From the NCBI RefSeq assembly GCF_051014445.1, contig NC_135144.1, forward strand, positions 5,642,001 through 5,706,000: 64,000 bases of DNA, written 5' to 3'. Each line of letters opens with the position of its first letter. Positions within the stretch are counted from its first letter, which is position 1. The notes below the pieces were generated by a model. The model saw only the letters and a program-made list of their open reading frames with translations, was not told the DNA's origin and ran no database searches. The DNA is from Colletes latitarsis. Lineage: Eukaryota; Arthropoda; Insecta; Hymenoptera; Colletidae. This document shows, in pieces, positions 23,256 through 33,230 of the stretch. The position numbers and the translations under genes were made by a program.

Positions 23256-23637
23256 CTATCCAGTGATGACTTAATGGCTAAGCGTGCTGATTGGCCGTAG
23301 CGTAATAGTAACGCCTGCTCTCACACACATTGTCATTATTGGCTGAGGCGCTCACAACTTCACTTCCATCGCATGATAAAGGACGTGAACGAAACGTATA
23401 GGGGCAAAGTAGGATAGGACAAGACTGAGAGGCATATTGGTGTAACCGTACGCTCAAAATACTAGCCGTGAATAGGACAAAAATGTATCTCTCGAGGTTA
23501 TGGAGATCCTACTACTATGCAGCGTGACGTCAGAGCGAGTCTCTCTAGTGGGAATAAGGTGGCGCGAAGACCTTCTCTCCTCGCCCTTGCTCCCGTTTAG
23601 TTTGTGGATGCCTAGCCAACAAGTCATCACTGGATAG
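23256..23637 (+). mobile_element. Family M MITE, copy 1
   Basis: CTATCCAGTGATGAC at the left and its inverse at the right, with TA on both sides (23254-23255, 23638-23639). It is closely similar along its length to 37718-38096 and 40695-41069. It carries a palindromic TGACGTCA at 23525-23532 and ATTGG (inverted CCAAT) boxes. No transposase frame. It sits inside the TRIM interior. Confidence 0.9.
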
Positions 23638-24069
23638 TACCTGTCGCGGCTGTCGCCTCCAGGAGAACATAGATTCGCAGGATTCGGAGCAGCAGCAAGC
23701 AGTAAACACATGCATAGTAGTGAGGCCACAGGTATGACAGCAGCAATATACGCTCGATATGGCTTCAGCAACGCAAGGCACAACAAAGACTCGCCCCGCA
23801 ACTTAATAGCGCCAAATGATCAGAGAAACGACCACGCAGCAGCAAAAAGCATGCGCATATCCTAAGGCGCAGTAGAATCGAAGTTCTAGCCAGGATCAGA
23901 AAATCTCCAGAGTTCGTCAATCGAGATAGAGGCACTAGACGAAGACACGACGACCACAAGTCCAAGAGGAACGGAACATTGTAAATAGGAAAAATGTACA
24001 TAATATTCGACAAGTCCTGTAAATAGTAAATCAATCCGGTATCGTTAGCTTAGCAGTGGCAGGGGGTAA

Positions 24070-24315
24070 TGTAGCGTCGCTTCCCATGCTCGCCACTAGA
24101 GGGGTGGCGCTCTCACAAGCGCTCGACCGACACCTCGGTTGCTATACAATCCTCGACCGACTTCCCAATATCCTAGTCATCTAAGGCAGTGCCTGCTAAA
24201 AAGCCTTACTGATGAGTCCACTAGCAGACCCGGACGAAACGCGCCCCCTCCTTTCCTTTTCACGCCTCCTACTATTCTCACGAGCAGACCCACACGGCAA
24301 CGAAGCAGCGCCACA
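24070..24315 (+). repeat. TRIM 3' LTR
   Basis: Begins TGTAGCGTCGCTTCCCATGC directly after the purine tract GGCAGGGGGTAA and ends GCGCCACA. Confidence 0.8.
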
Positions 24316-24534
24316 GGTTCTTCTTCGATCCCTTAAACCATATAATTTGGAAGAGATTCAAATTGATTAACACCGAATCCCCTAACGTCGCTGTCGTGGC
24401 AACGACTGCAACGTTCAATCATAATCCTGCGTCACGCGCAGCGTGCACTGCGATCGCTACATCGTCTGGCAGATTGTCCTTTTGTGGGGAAATCTCACGT
24501 CGCAATGACGAGATTTTTCAATAAATAAATGCCC

Positions 24535-24755
24535 GCAAACTAAACTCGATTATGAGGAGCGAGCTTGGCTCATACTCCTCGGAGCGCGCGTACTATCTGA
24601 TGAAGCGAGATCGGCGAAGGACCCGATCTCGATCGTTATCAGCTCACAAATCACTTGTGAATATCTGCAACCATCGACGGCCGCTGACCGGTCTACGTTG
24701 CGCAGCTGCAGATCCGGATTGCGATGCACCACACAACTGGGCCCGGGCAACGGCG
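24535..24755 (+). repeat. Unclassified repeat H, left part (split by Transib-like element)
   Basis: ACTCGATTATGAGGAGCGAG onward matches 56870-57000 in order. The unit continues after the Transib-like insertion at 27131. What H is remains unknown; it has no long frame. Confidence 0.7.
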
Positions 24756-25493
24756 CACAGTGGGCTGGATCCGAAGATTTTAGTGACGTTTTACCAAAAA
24801 ATGAACTTTCACATATCGATTTTTAATCAATTGGTATTGCCTTTCAAATATCTACTGACCTTAAAAATTAAAGAATTGGTGAAATTAACTATAAATTATA
24901 GCTGTATCGAACTGTTAAAGTTTAACGTTTTCAAATGTACGTTTGACGCTCGAAAAATGTACTTTCTTTTTCACGGTATTTTGACGATCTCGTTTAATGT
25001 TTTTTCTTCGTTTCTTTTCTACAATAAACAGCATTATTGTCTATTAAAAAATATTAATTACGACTCAAGTTATTTTATTTATTGTACTAGGAATGTAACG
25101 TTGAATGTACTACAGAAAAGTGTCAATATTTTTACAATTGGCAAGGAATATCTTTTGAGTCCCAAATTGTCCCACATTCGAACATATCTCAATATTTTCA
25201 GGATACTTTCTTTTAGATAATATATGAAAATCGTAACCACCTTCATCCATCTTTCTGAATTATTAATGTTCAAAGGTGTTGGTGTCATGTAATTTTACGC
25301 GCGTTCGATATTCATCATTGGTACCCTACGGGATAATGATAAATTTTTCAAGAGAACTGTTCAGATTATAGAAACATGTATAGGAATAGTTCAGGTTAAG
25401 AATTAAAGTAGGGTTAATTTAAAAAATTATGCATTTATAAAAATATGTATGGAAATGGTACGTTTATGAAAATGATAGTATAAGCGTCTACTA

Positions 25494-26680
25494 TACACGG
25501 TGTTCGGCCACTCCTGGGAAAAACTTTAATGGGGGATTCTAGAGGGCAAAATAAGACGAAAATCAAGAATATCAGTTTCTTGATTGAAGCTTCGTTAAAA
25601 AGTTATTATCGTTTAAAGTTCCGCTCGTACTAAATTGTTTTCTCGAAAATATACACGATTTCGGGGGTATGTCTATTCACCAAAAATGATTGTAATTGAC
25701 CCCCACAACCGAAAATAATTTTTCCAAAACGATTCGAAATTTTTTTTTTCGTCGAAAAATTTAGGCACCTATCCCCCGTCGATTCTTCTTAAAAATTACT
25801 TTTTCATTTTTAGTAATTTTGTTTGACGCCTTACAGAAAAGTTGCCTAACACTTTTTTGTAGGTACCTATGGGCTCTACTTCAGAAAAAAGTTTCATTGA
25901 AATATATTCACTATTGTAGGAGTTATGACTGTTTGAAAATTGAATCATTTTTATGGGGTTTTTCTCATTTTGCGGGCTCAAGGACCAACTTTTCGAATAT
26001 CTTTATAATTGCTACATATTCTACATTAAAATGCGAGTAATTTGCTTTTTTAAAAATGAAAATTGTCCAATCCGTTCAGAAGTTATGGTATTTTAAAGAC
26101 TTGCATGAAATTTACGGGAAGCATTTTTGGCCTGAAATTATATTTTCGGTAAGGAATTTTTTTCTCGAAATTGGTTAGGATTTCGAGGGTATGTCTATTG
26201 ACCAAAAATTATTATAATTGGTCCCTGCAATCAAAAATAATTTTTTTAGAACGATTTAAAATTTTTTAATTTTGTTGAAAAATTTCACACCTTCTCGAAT
26301 TTTTTTCTCCAAACTGGGTAGGATTTCCGGGGTATATCTATTTATCAAAAATGATTATAATCGACCCTTGCAATCGGAAATAATTTTTTTAGAACGATTT
26401 GAAAAATTTTTTTTTCGCCGAGAAATTTCACCACCTACCCGAATTTTTTTCTCGAAGAAGGGTAGGATTTCGGGGATATGTGTATTCATGAAAAATGATC
26501 GTAATTGACTCCCGCAACCAAAAATAATTTTTCCAAAACGATTTGAAATTTTTTAATTTAATTGTTAATAACTTTTTAACGAAGCCTCCATCAATAAATT
26601 GGTATTCATGATTTTCGTCTTATTTTGGCCTCTAGAATCCCCGATTAAAATTTTTCTCAGGGGTGGCGGAACACCCTGTA
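25494..26680 (+). mobile_element. Family A element, copy 7, nested in the Transib-like element
   Basis: Full length with both termini (TACACGGTGTTCGGCC, ACACCCTGTA) and TA ends. Its interior has the usual modules. Being inside the Transib-like element, it is younger. Confidence 0.88.
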
Positions 26681-26780
26681 TAACTATTTATTTACTGTAA
26701 CATTTTGTTACAGTGTTTAATAATATTATCTGGAATAATATTGGATTATATATTTCTATATAATCCAAAAACTAAATGTT

Positions 26781-26899
26781 TTTCAATATAAATTGTCAAA
26801 GGAAATAATATATCTAAAATAAGGAATACACTTCTTATTTTTCAATACAAATTGTCTAAGAAAATAATATATATAAAATAAGGAATACACTTCTGGTTC
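26781..26899 (+). repeat. 59-bp tandem duplication
   Basis: Two adjacent copies of TTTCAATAYAAATTGTC...AGGAATACACTTCT with a few differences, at 26781 and 26840. Confidence 0.85.
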
Positions 26900-27130
26900 A
26901 TTTCGCTACATTTGTTGGAAACAATTACATTTAAAACATTGCAGAGACCAATTAAATAAACATAAATATAAAATTAATTACACATAGTAGAAGTAATTAC
27001 AAAATATTCTGTACATTATTAAACCGGGAGAATTTTGTAATATTTTTCTGTGGAAACCATACTTTGATATCTTTAATGGTTCAAAAGTTATACTAAAATG
27101 TCACTAAAATTTTTGATCAGGCCCACTGTG

Positions 27131-27420
27131 CGGCGTGGCGCGTCCGCGTTTTGGCTGACGATCTCTTTTTTCAATTGAAATCGTTTTTCTCTTTCTCTCT
27201 CTCTGGGTCAACGACACAATATCTGGAATCCGTTTTAAGAATCGAGCATGCCTGCGAAGTTAGCTAGCAAAAACATGTAAATGGCCGTGGTTTAATAATC
27301 TGTACGCTGAAAAAATTCGGTGCCAGTCCAACCTTCTAGAATAACGCGAATGCAACATAGAAACAGGAATCACGGTTGAGTTTCTTTGTCTCGAACAAAC
27401 TAATTTAAACAAATTAATAC
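27131..27420 (+). repeat. Unclassified repeat H, right part
   Basis: Matches 57000-57235, including GCATGCCTGCGAAGTTAGCT, AAAAACATGTAAATG and CAACCTTCTAGAATAACGCG. It continues repeat H after the Transib-like insertion. Confidence 0.75.
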
Positions 27421-27640
27421 TCCGAAACTCTCGAAAATTGTAGTGGTGCTATAGTTATACTCCACAGTGTAATATTATCTACAAAGTAATATAATGTATA
27501 ATACTACATTGTTGTTGCTCCTTGTTCATTTACCTTCTTGTATTAGGTCATCCCATAAGTAATGTCGTCTCTTATCGTACATTAAATGAACACTTGAATC
27601 GCATCTCGGCGATGTGTTTATAGAAACTTCTTTCTATGTA

Positions 27641-29275
27641 CAGTTACCGAAGAAAGTGTCCATACACCGCAACACGTTCAGTTTAAACAATAAAAACTTT
27701 GATTATAGAAGGCCAGTTAACTATGGAAGGCATACATGCAGTTAGGGAATTAACTCAGCTTTCAGATAGTATGAATTTTATTGTAACTTAAATAAAAATA
27801 CAACAGACAAATCTCAAATGCCGAATGAAGTAAGAAAATCAGCGAGAAAAAAGTATTCATACAGAATTTTGTTTGTATGTGAATCAGTCATATTTATAGT
27901 AATTAATATTTTGTAGGATATCCATTATTATCAATAATCGCTTGTAATCGCCTGGGCATAGATTCAATTAAATTATTTGTTACATTTCTTTCCATTTTTT
28001 GCCATTCCTCTTGCAAAGCATTTGTTAAATCATTTTTATTTGAAATTTTATATTTTTGCAAACGATGTTTCAATTCTTGCCATATATGCTCAATTGGATT
28101 TATGTCCGGTGATTCCGGAGGAGTTTCCAGAACGTGAGGAGTATTGTATAAAAGCCATTCTTTAATTAAATGAGTCTTGTGGATGGGAGCGTTATCTTGC
28201 TGAAAATAGTAATTATCAAAAAGACCTAATTTCCGTGCGCTGTCTTTCAAATTTGATTTTAAAATATCTAAATATTTATATTGGTCTACTATTCCATCAA
28301 TGAGATGCAAGTTTCCCACGCCCATACCATAAGGCTACTTTCACTATGTGTGACTGTAGGTCTAATATTTTTGGGCCTTAAAGATTCTCCCTTTTTTCTG
28401 TACACTAATTTTCGTCCATCTGAACCCCAAGTATTAAATTTGCTCTCGTCTGAGAAAATAACTTGCTTCCAAAAATCTAACGGTTTATTTATGTAAATTT
28501 TTGCGAAATTGAGTCTTTTTTCTCTATTCACTTTATTGACGTAGGGTTTTTTCCTCGCTACTCGTGCGAAATACCCTGATTCTTTAAGTTTGTTTGATAT
28601 CGTTTTTGGACAAATTTTGTTAGCAGTTCTTGCTTCTAATTCTGCTGCGATTTTAGGTGCACTTTCAAATGGATTTTCTTTTATTTTCTTTGTAATAAAT
28701 CTTTCATCCCTTTCAGTTAACTTACTCGGTCTCCCGGAACGACGCATATTTTCAATTAATCCTGTACTTTTGTACTTATTAACTATATATTGTACACTAA
28801 CATCACTCCTTTTTACCATTTCACCAATCTCGCGAAGTGATTTCCCACTTTTCCATAATTCAATTACAATTTTTCTTTCCTCTATTGTAGTTTCCTTATT
28901 TTTAGCACTCATTATGATACAAACTATGATTCTTTAACAAACCACGCTAACAATTGACGAAATGCTATGAAACAAAAAAAACAGAAATATAAGAAAGACG
29001 AGATTCTCCCAACATTTTGAGTTTTATTGGTATATTTTACCAATAGATATCACGTATGAATACTTTTTTCTCGCTGATTTTCTTACATCATTCGGTATTT
29101 GAGATTTGTTTATTGTATTTTTATTTAAATCATAATCAAATTCGTACTATCTGAAAGCTGAATTAATTTCCCAACTGCATATTTGCCTTTCATAGCTAAG
29201 TAGCCTTCTATAATCAGAGTTATTATTGTTTAAACTGAATGTATTGCGGTGTATGGATACTTTTTTCGGTAACTG
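27641..29275 (-). mobile_element. Tc1-like (DD34E) element nested in mariner
   Basis: 1,635 bp with TA on both sides (27639-27640, 29276-29277). Inverted repeats run 27641-27872 and about 29054-29275. Both carry a motif like GAAAAAAGTATYCATAC near the outer and inner edges, again an IR/DR layout. The sequence is distinct from the Tc1 at 8209. Confidence 0.9.
27903..28912 (-). pseudogene. Tc1-like transposase, one frameshift
   Basis: The start at 28912 opens MSAKNKETTIEERKIVIEL. A helix-turn-helix region and an RRSGRPSKL motif follow, then the first catalytic D in IFSDESKFN. Near 28320 the frame shifts by one base, within VWA...MGVGNLHL. The second part contains YYFQQDNAPIHKT (second D) and DINPIEHIW (E) with 34 residues between, so DD34E. 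It ends GYPTKY at 27903. The total length equals 336 codons plus two bases, so one missing base is the only visible defect. Family role: TA-specific cut-and-paste transposition. Confidence 0.9.
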
Positions 29276-29362
29276 TAGCTTAAAGAGTGCTCTCTCGACA
29301 GTCTATCGGTTGCGTTCGATGCAGTTTGATCGACATTCGTCATTTGAAAAAAAAATTTTAAA

Positions 29363-30348
29363 ATGAGCGTGTGCGAACTTCATTTGCGGCATTGTATGCT
29401 GTATGAATTTAAAAAAGATAGTACAACTACGGATTGTGAAGTGTATGGTGAACATGCTTTGAATTTGAGAAAGTGTTAAAGATGGTTTTCCAAATTTCGA
29501 AAAGGTGATTTTGACCTTTCTGACGAACCGAGATCCAGTCGACCAACAGCGTTCAATCCTGAGGCATTGAAAGCTTTAATCGAGTTAGAACCACAATTAA
29601 CTACAGATGAAATTGCTGAGAGATTAGGCAGTAGTAGCAGTACTGCCCATAGACATTTAATGCAATTGGGAAAAGTATCGAAACTGGGAAAATGGGTATC
29701 GCATGAACTGACGGTTTCTAACCGTATCCAGCGCATGAACATTTGTGCTTCCCTGCGAATTCGACAAAATAATCGTTCATTTCTCGATCAGATTATTACT
29801 GGTGACGAAAAGTGGGTCTTATACTGCAATCCCAAACGAAAACGTCAATGGCTATCACCTGGTGAATCATCTTTTCATCCCCGGAGAGTTTTGTTGTGCG
29901 TGTGGTGGGATATTAGAGGAATTATTCATTTTGAGCTTTTAAGGCAAAATCAGACCGTAACAGCTGAGATTTACAACTTGAACGTCTTCAAGCAGCGTTA
30001 GTGGAAAAACGACCATCATTAGTGAATCATAAAGGTGTCTATTCCACCACCATAACGCTAGGCCACACTCAGCAAGGATAACAGTAGAAAAAATTAAAAA
30101 TTTCAATTGGAAACTTCTGCCACACCCACCATACTCTCCAGATCTTGCCCCAAGCGATTACCATCTATTCCGGCCAATGCAACATTTTTTAAGTGGAAAA
30201 AATTTCAACAATAGCGAGGATGTAAAATCAGCACTAAATGAGTATTTTAATTCAAAATCCCAGAAGTTTTTCAAAAATGAAATAAGAAACTTGACTGATA
30301 GATGGGGAAAAGGTCATCGAAACTGATGGTCAATATATCGATGATTGA
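29363..30348 (+). pseudogene. mariner transposase, degenerate
   Basis: The frame from ATG 29363 has a stop at 29477-29479 and stays readable to about 30000. Landmarks are LTTDEIAERLGSSSSTAHRH (helix-turn-helix), KLGKWVSHELT (the WVPHEL motif with S for P) and the first catalytic D in IITGDEKWVLY. The second D region near 30050 is scrambled by frameshifts. The last D region is clear in another frame: LPHPPYSPDLAPSDYHLF. The C-terminus needs one more shift and ends near QYIDD. The element is mariner proper (DD34D type), but the subfamily is not assigned. Confidence 0.88.
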
Positions 30349-30424
30349 AAATAAATGTAAGTATTAATTTCTTTCACCGAAAGTCACCGTCAAAAAACGA
30401 CATTACTTATGGGATGATCTAATA

Positions 30425-31325
30425 CATAGCTTATAAATTAAGGTTGTATCAGTGTTTGAATCTTTTCGTGGCCGAGTGCAACTACGCGACGCGAGTTGCA
30501 CAGCAAAATTCGGAAACAAACTTTCATGGCACTCGCGTACTTCCAGATTGGAACAGATAGAATCTATTCAGAAAACGATTCTGTCGGTGATGCTGGTATC
30601 GCTCGCGAACTTTTTGCTCCGTAGGTCGTTGTCAGATACAATTGTATCGTCTTTCCTGCTGGACTTTTGCAGTAACCAAACTAGTTGACAGAAGGAAGGA
30701 TCCCGGAGTTCTGGTTAGGTCCATTAATTCTCGAAACTGTGCAGACACGTTGCTTAATCTACTTGGAGAAGTTCTGACTCAAAGGTTACGTACATACGCT
30801 ATCCTTTAATCTCCCTGTGAAATGACGTTTACACAGGAGGGCAAAACATCGACACTCCACGCCCTTAGAACTCTAGAGAAATCGTTACTTCGCGACCATT
30901 GGCGTCGGCTATCCTGAATATTTGTCTTACTCAAAAGCAAAGGCCGAAGTAACAATTATCATTTTATCGTAATCTCAAGTAGTGTTTTGTACCAGTTTCA
31001 GCGAATCATTCAAATTCTTTAGCGAAATTTAATATTTCCTTTAACACGTTTATGAGCAATAAAAATTTTAATAAGTTGCAAAAACGAACAGGTGATTTAC
31101 GTCAAGTATTGCAATTGTACTTAATTTACGCAATGTGCTAGCTAAAAGAAATTTTTAAGTACACCAAGACAAAATAAAATGAACCGGTTAGCCATTACGT
31201 TAATGTGCATAATAATTTCAAAAAATAAAAATTATATAGAATTGAATGCATGACAATGTGGCTTATAACAATTTAAATATTATAGCATTCATGTCATTTT
31301 GCATCACAATGAATAGCAGTATTTT
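30425..31325. other. No feature seen
   Basis: The first 500 bp are less AT-rich than the surroundings and might be unique host DNA, but the frame at 30452-30688 has no recognisable motif. Confidence 0.5.
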
Positions 31326-31740
31326 CAGAAAATATTTGCTTTCAGTCAAACTGATCTAGTTGCCATGTATGAAGCATTTTTTGAACTTTGAAATCAATTT
31401 TTTTTAAATGTCTATATCCATTTAAACGGAGAAAGTGTACTTTCGTGTACTTGATAACTCAAAAACGGTTCAACCAAATTTGGTACAGATATTCTTAATA
31501 ACATTCTCCATTGGTTGACGTACGATTTTATTGTTTAATTAATTTAAAAGATCCACTTTTTTAAATTTAATATGTGTACCAAGTTATCACGTACACCAGC
31601 GTACCATACATAGTTTGGGATAACGCCATTTTCTCTGTTGTAAATATAGACATTAAAAAAAAATTGTTTCCAAAAGTTAAAGAAATCCTTCATACATGGT
31701 AAACAGATCATTTCGATTGTATGTACACATTGTCTGTAAA
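31326..31740. repeat. Imperfect palindromic repeat F, copy 1
   Basis: 31326-31450 resembles the reverse complement of the right part up to 31740: phrases CCATGTATGAAG, ACTTTGAAATCAATTTTT and TTTAAATGTCTATAT occur in both arms. The same phrases recur at 49830-50110. Termini are not resolved. Confidence 0.5.
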
Positions 31741-31795
31741 AAATTCATAAAAATATCGCTTGTTTAGAGCCCGTTAAAGTGGTTTAATCCCTTAA

Positions 31796-32344
31796 GGGGA
31801 TGTTCTAGTTTAGAGTTTTATTTTTTTATCTTTTTAGAGATTTTTTTACAAGAGAAGTATGTTTCTTAATTTCGATATTTTGCATACGTATTTATTCATG
31901 TTTTACGAATGTTCGCAAATTTTTTCTAGTAAAAATAATCAACTGAATTATGTCATTGAACAAAGTTCCTTTAAAACAAAGTTTCTTACAAACAATCAAA
32001 AGAATCCTTGATTGGTACGATTGTAATTATAGTCTGAACCAAAATTATAAAAAAAAGTAATTTTTTTTCATTGTAATAATCAAGAATCCTTTTGATTTTC
32101 TCATTTCATATAAGCAGAATGATCGAAATCGTCTCAGCCAGTAGGAGACTTTGTTTTAAAGAAACCCTACTCAATGACATATAATTAAGTGTGATTTAAT
32201 TATTTTCACTTGAAAAAATTGTGAACATTCGTAAAACGTAAATAAATATGTAGCAAAATGTCGAAATTAAGAAACTGATACTTTTTTTTTGTAAAACCTC
32301 GCTGAAAAGACTAAAAAATGGAAAGTTTAGACTGGAATATCCCG
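31796..32344. repeat. Fold-back element with long arms
   Basis: TTAA precedes GGGGATGTTCTAGTTTAGAG. The right end is the inverse of GGGATATTCCAGTCTAAACT. Arms of at least about 150 bp align through TTTCTTAATTTCGAYATTTT, TATTTATT and TTTTACGAATGTTCRCAA. The right TTAA is not preserved. It is probably a TTAA-type MITE with long inverted repeats. Confidence 0.65.
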
Positions 32345-32394
32345 TTTCCTAAATTCTCTTGCAAGCGAGGCGGATTTTTCTTTCGAAATAATCG

Positions 32395-32620
32395 TCGTTG
32401 CGTTCTATAATTTTAAGCTACCCGACAAGTAGTTGAATTTCGTTTCGAAAATGCGATATCTCCGGAGACTTGGACAGCGTCATGTCGTCCAGTCATTTCT
32501 GTATTTCACCCACTGATTGGAAGTGAGTATCGGACAAAGCGTGCTGCATCGACCGGAATAGATAATAATCGGAAGGGACAATGTCTGGCGAATATGGCGG
32601 GAGCGTAACGTCCTAACCAA
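32395..32620 (-). pseudogene. mariner transposase C-terminal relic
   Basis: Reverse-strand translation in one frame gives LPPYSPDIVPSDYYLFRSM, the third catalytic D block of mariner. It is followed by QHALSDTHFQSVGEIQK, a stop, LDDMTLSKS, another stop and a final NDDYFE. No termini were found; it is an isolated tail with at least two stops. Confidence 0.78.
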
Positions 32621-32927
32621 GACTCATTACGATGCCTTTTGTACCAGAAACAACGCGTGCCAGTAGTTCCTCGCACTTCCGTGGACCTCCGGGAGCCGTT
32701 GATTGTCGATACGACTGAAACCATCTAAACCAAAATGCACTCACGTCGTATGATCATGGTTGGTTCGAATAGGTGTGCAGTAGAATCATTAGGATAGACG
32801 GTAGTACATTTCAAAGAATAAAAATAATTTCTGTTCTTTGAATGTCCATTTACAATAAAAATTAACCCTTCTAACCCGATGTCCACACAATATATCTTTG
32901 TTCTCTGCTTATTTATACACTGCTGGT

Positions 32928-33230
32928 CAATATTATTATAAGTTCACATCATTTTTGGCTTGTTGCAGAATTACGTAAAAATACGTGAACAATAAGTAGT
33001 AGGACAAAATTTGGCAATATTTACGTAAACAATGAATTTTAACCTTTTTAAGAAAAATGCTATACGTAGGATGGACAACAGTATAAGTTCTGTCATAAAT
33101 AACCATTTATTTATTAACTAATTACAATGAAAATTATTTATAATAATCACTAGCTGATCCATGGCAATGAATTAGTGGGAAAGCCTTGATCAATTTCTTG
33201 CCACTTTTTTTAAACGAGACTGATACACTC
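32928..33230 (-). pseudogene. Possible Tc1-type end fragment
   Basis: TA|CACTGCTGGTCAATATTATT resembles Tc1/Tc3 termini. About 230 bases on, the reverse strand reads KKWQEIDQGFPTN, similar to the W-x-x-I block near Tc1 C-termini. Weak on its own. Confidence 0.35.

Larger units (their letters stand above)
22816..24315 (+). mobile_element. TRIM-like miniature LTR retrotransposon
   Basis: Direct LTRs at 22816-23054 (239 bp) and 24070-24315 (246 bp) both run TGT...GCGCCACA. TGGTGACCTGGACGG, a primer-binding-like sequence, starts two bases after the 5' LTR. A purine run GGCAGGGGG lies just before the 3' LTR. The interior is about 1 kb, of which 382 bp is a later MITE (23256-23637), and no gag or pol can be read. 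This fits a terminal-repeat retrotransposon in miniature, a class reported from ants. The flanks do not show a clear target duplication. Confidence 0.8.
24756..27130 (+). mobile_element. Transib-like non-autonomous transposon
   Basis: The left end reads CACAGTGGGCTGGATCCGAA and the right end is the inverse of CACAGTGGGCCTGATCAAAA; homology continues through ATTTTAGTGAC. An exact 5-bp GC-rich duplication CGGCG flanks it (24751-24755, 27131-27135). CACWRTG-type ends with 5-bp GC-rich duplications are what is known for Transib, the family whose transposase is related to RAG1. CACAGTG is also the V(D)J signal heptamer. Without the nested A element the element is about 1.19 kb. No transposase frame exists, so it would depend on a Transib protein encoded elsewhere. 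Confidence 0.8.
27543..30422 (+). mobile_element. mariner element split by a Tc1-like element
   Basis: Termini TTAGGTCATCCCATAAGTAA and its inverse are flanked by TA (27541-27542, 30423-30424). The mariner itself is about 1.25 kb. A complete Tc1-like element (27641-29275) sits between the left terminus and the transposase frame. The transposase is degenerate. Confidence 0.9.

Noticed and set aside
23454..23801. Frames of 78-115 residues on the minus strand.
   Set aside because: They overlap family M copy 1 and the TRIM interior; equivalent frames are not kept in the other two M copies.
24552..25220. 222-residue plus-strand frame.
   Set aside because: It starts in repeat H and runs into the left part of the Transib-like element, has no DDE-type or other motif and is biased towards AT-rich codons. 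It is not a Transib transposase.
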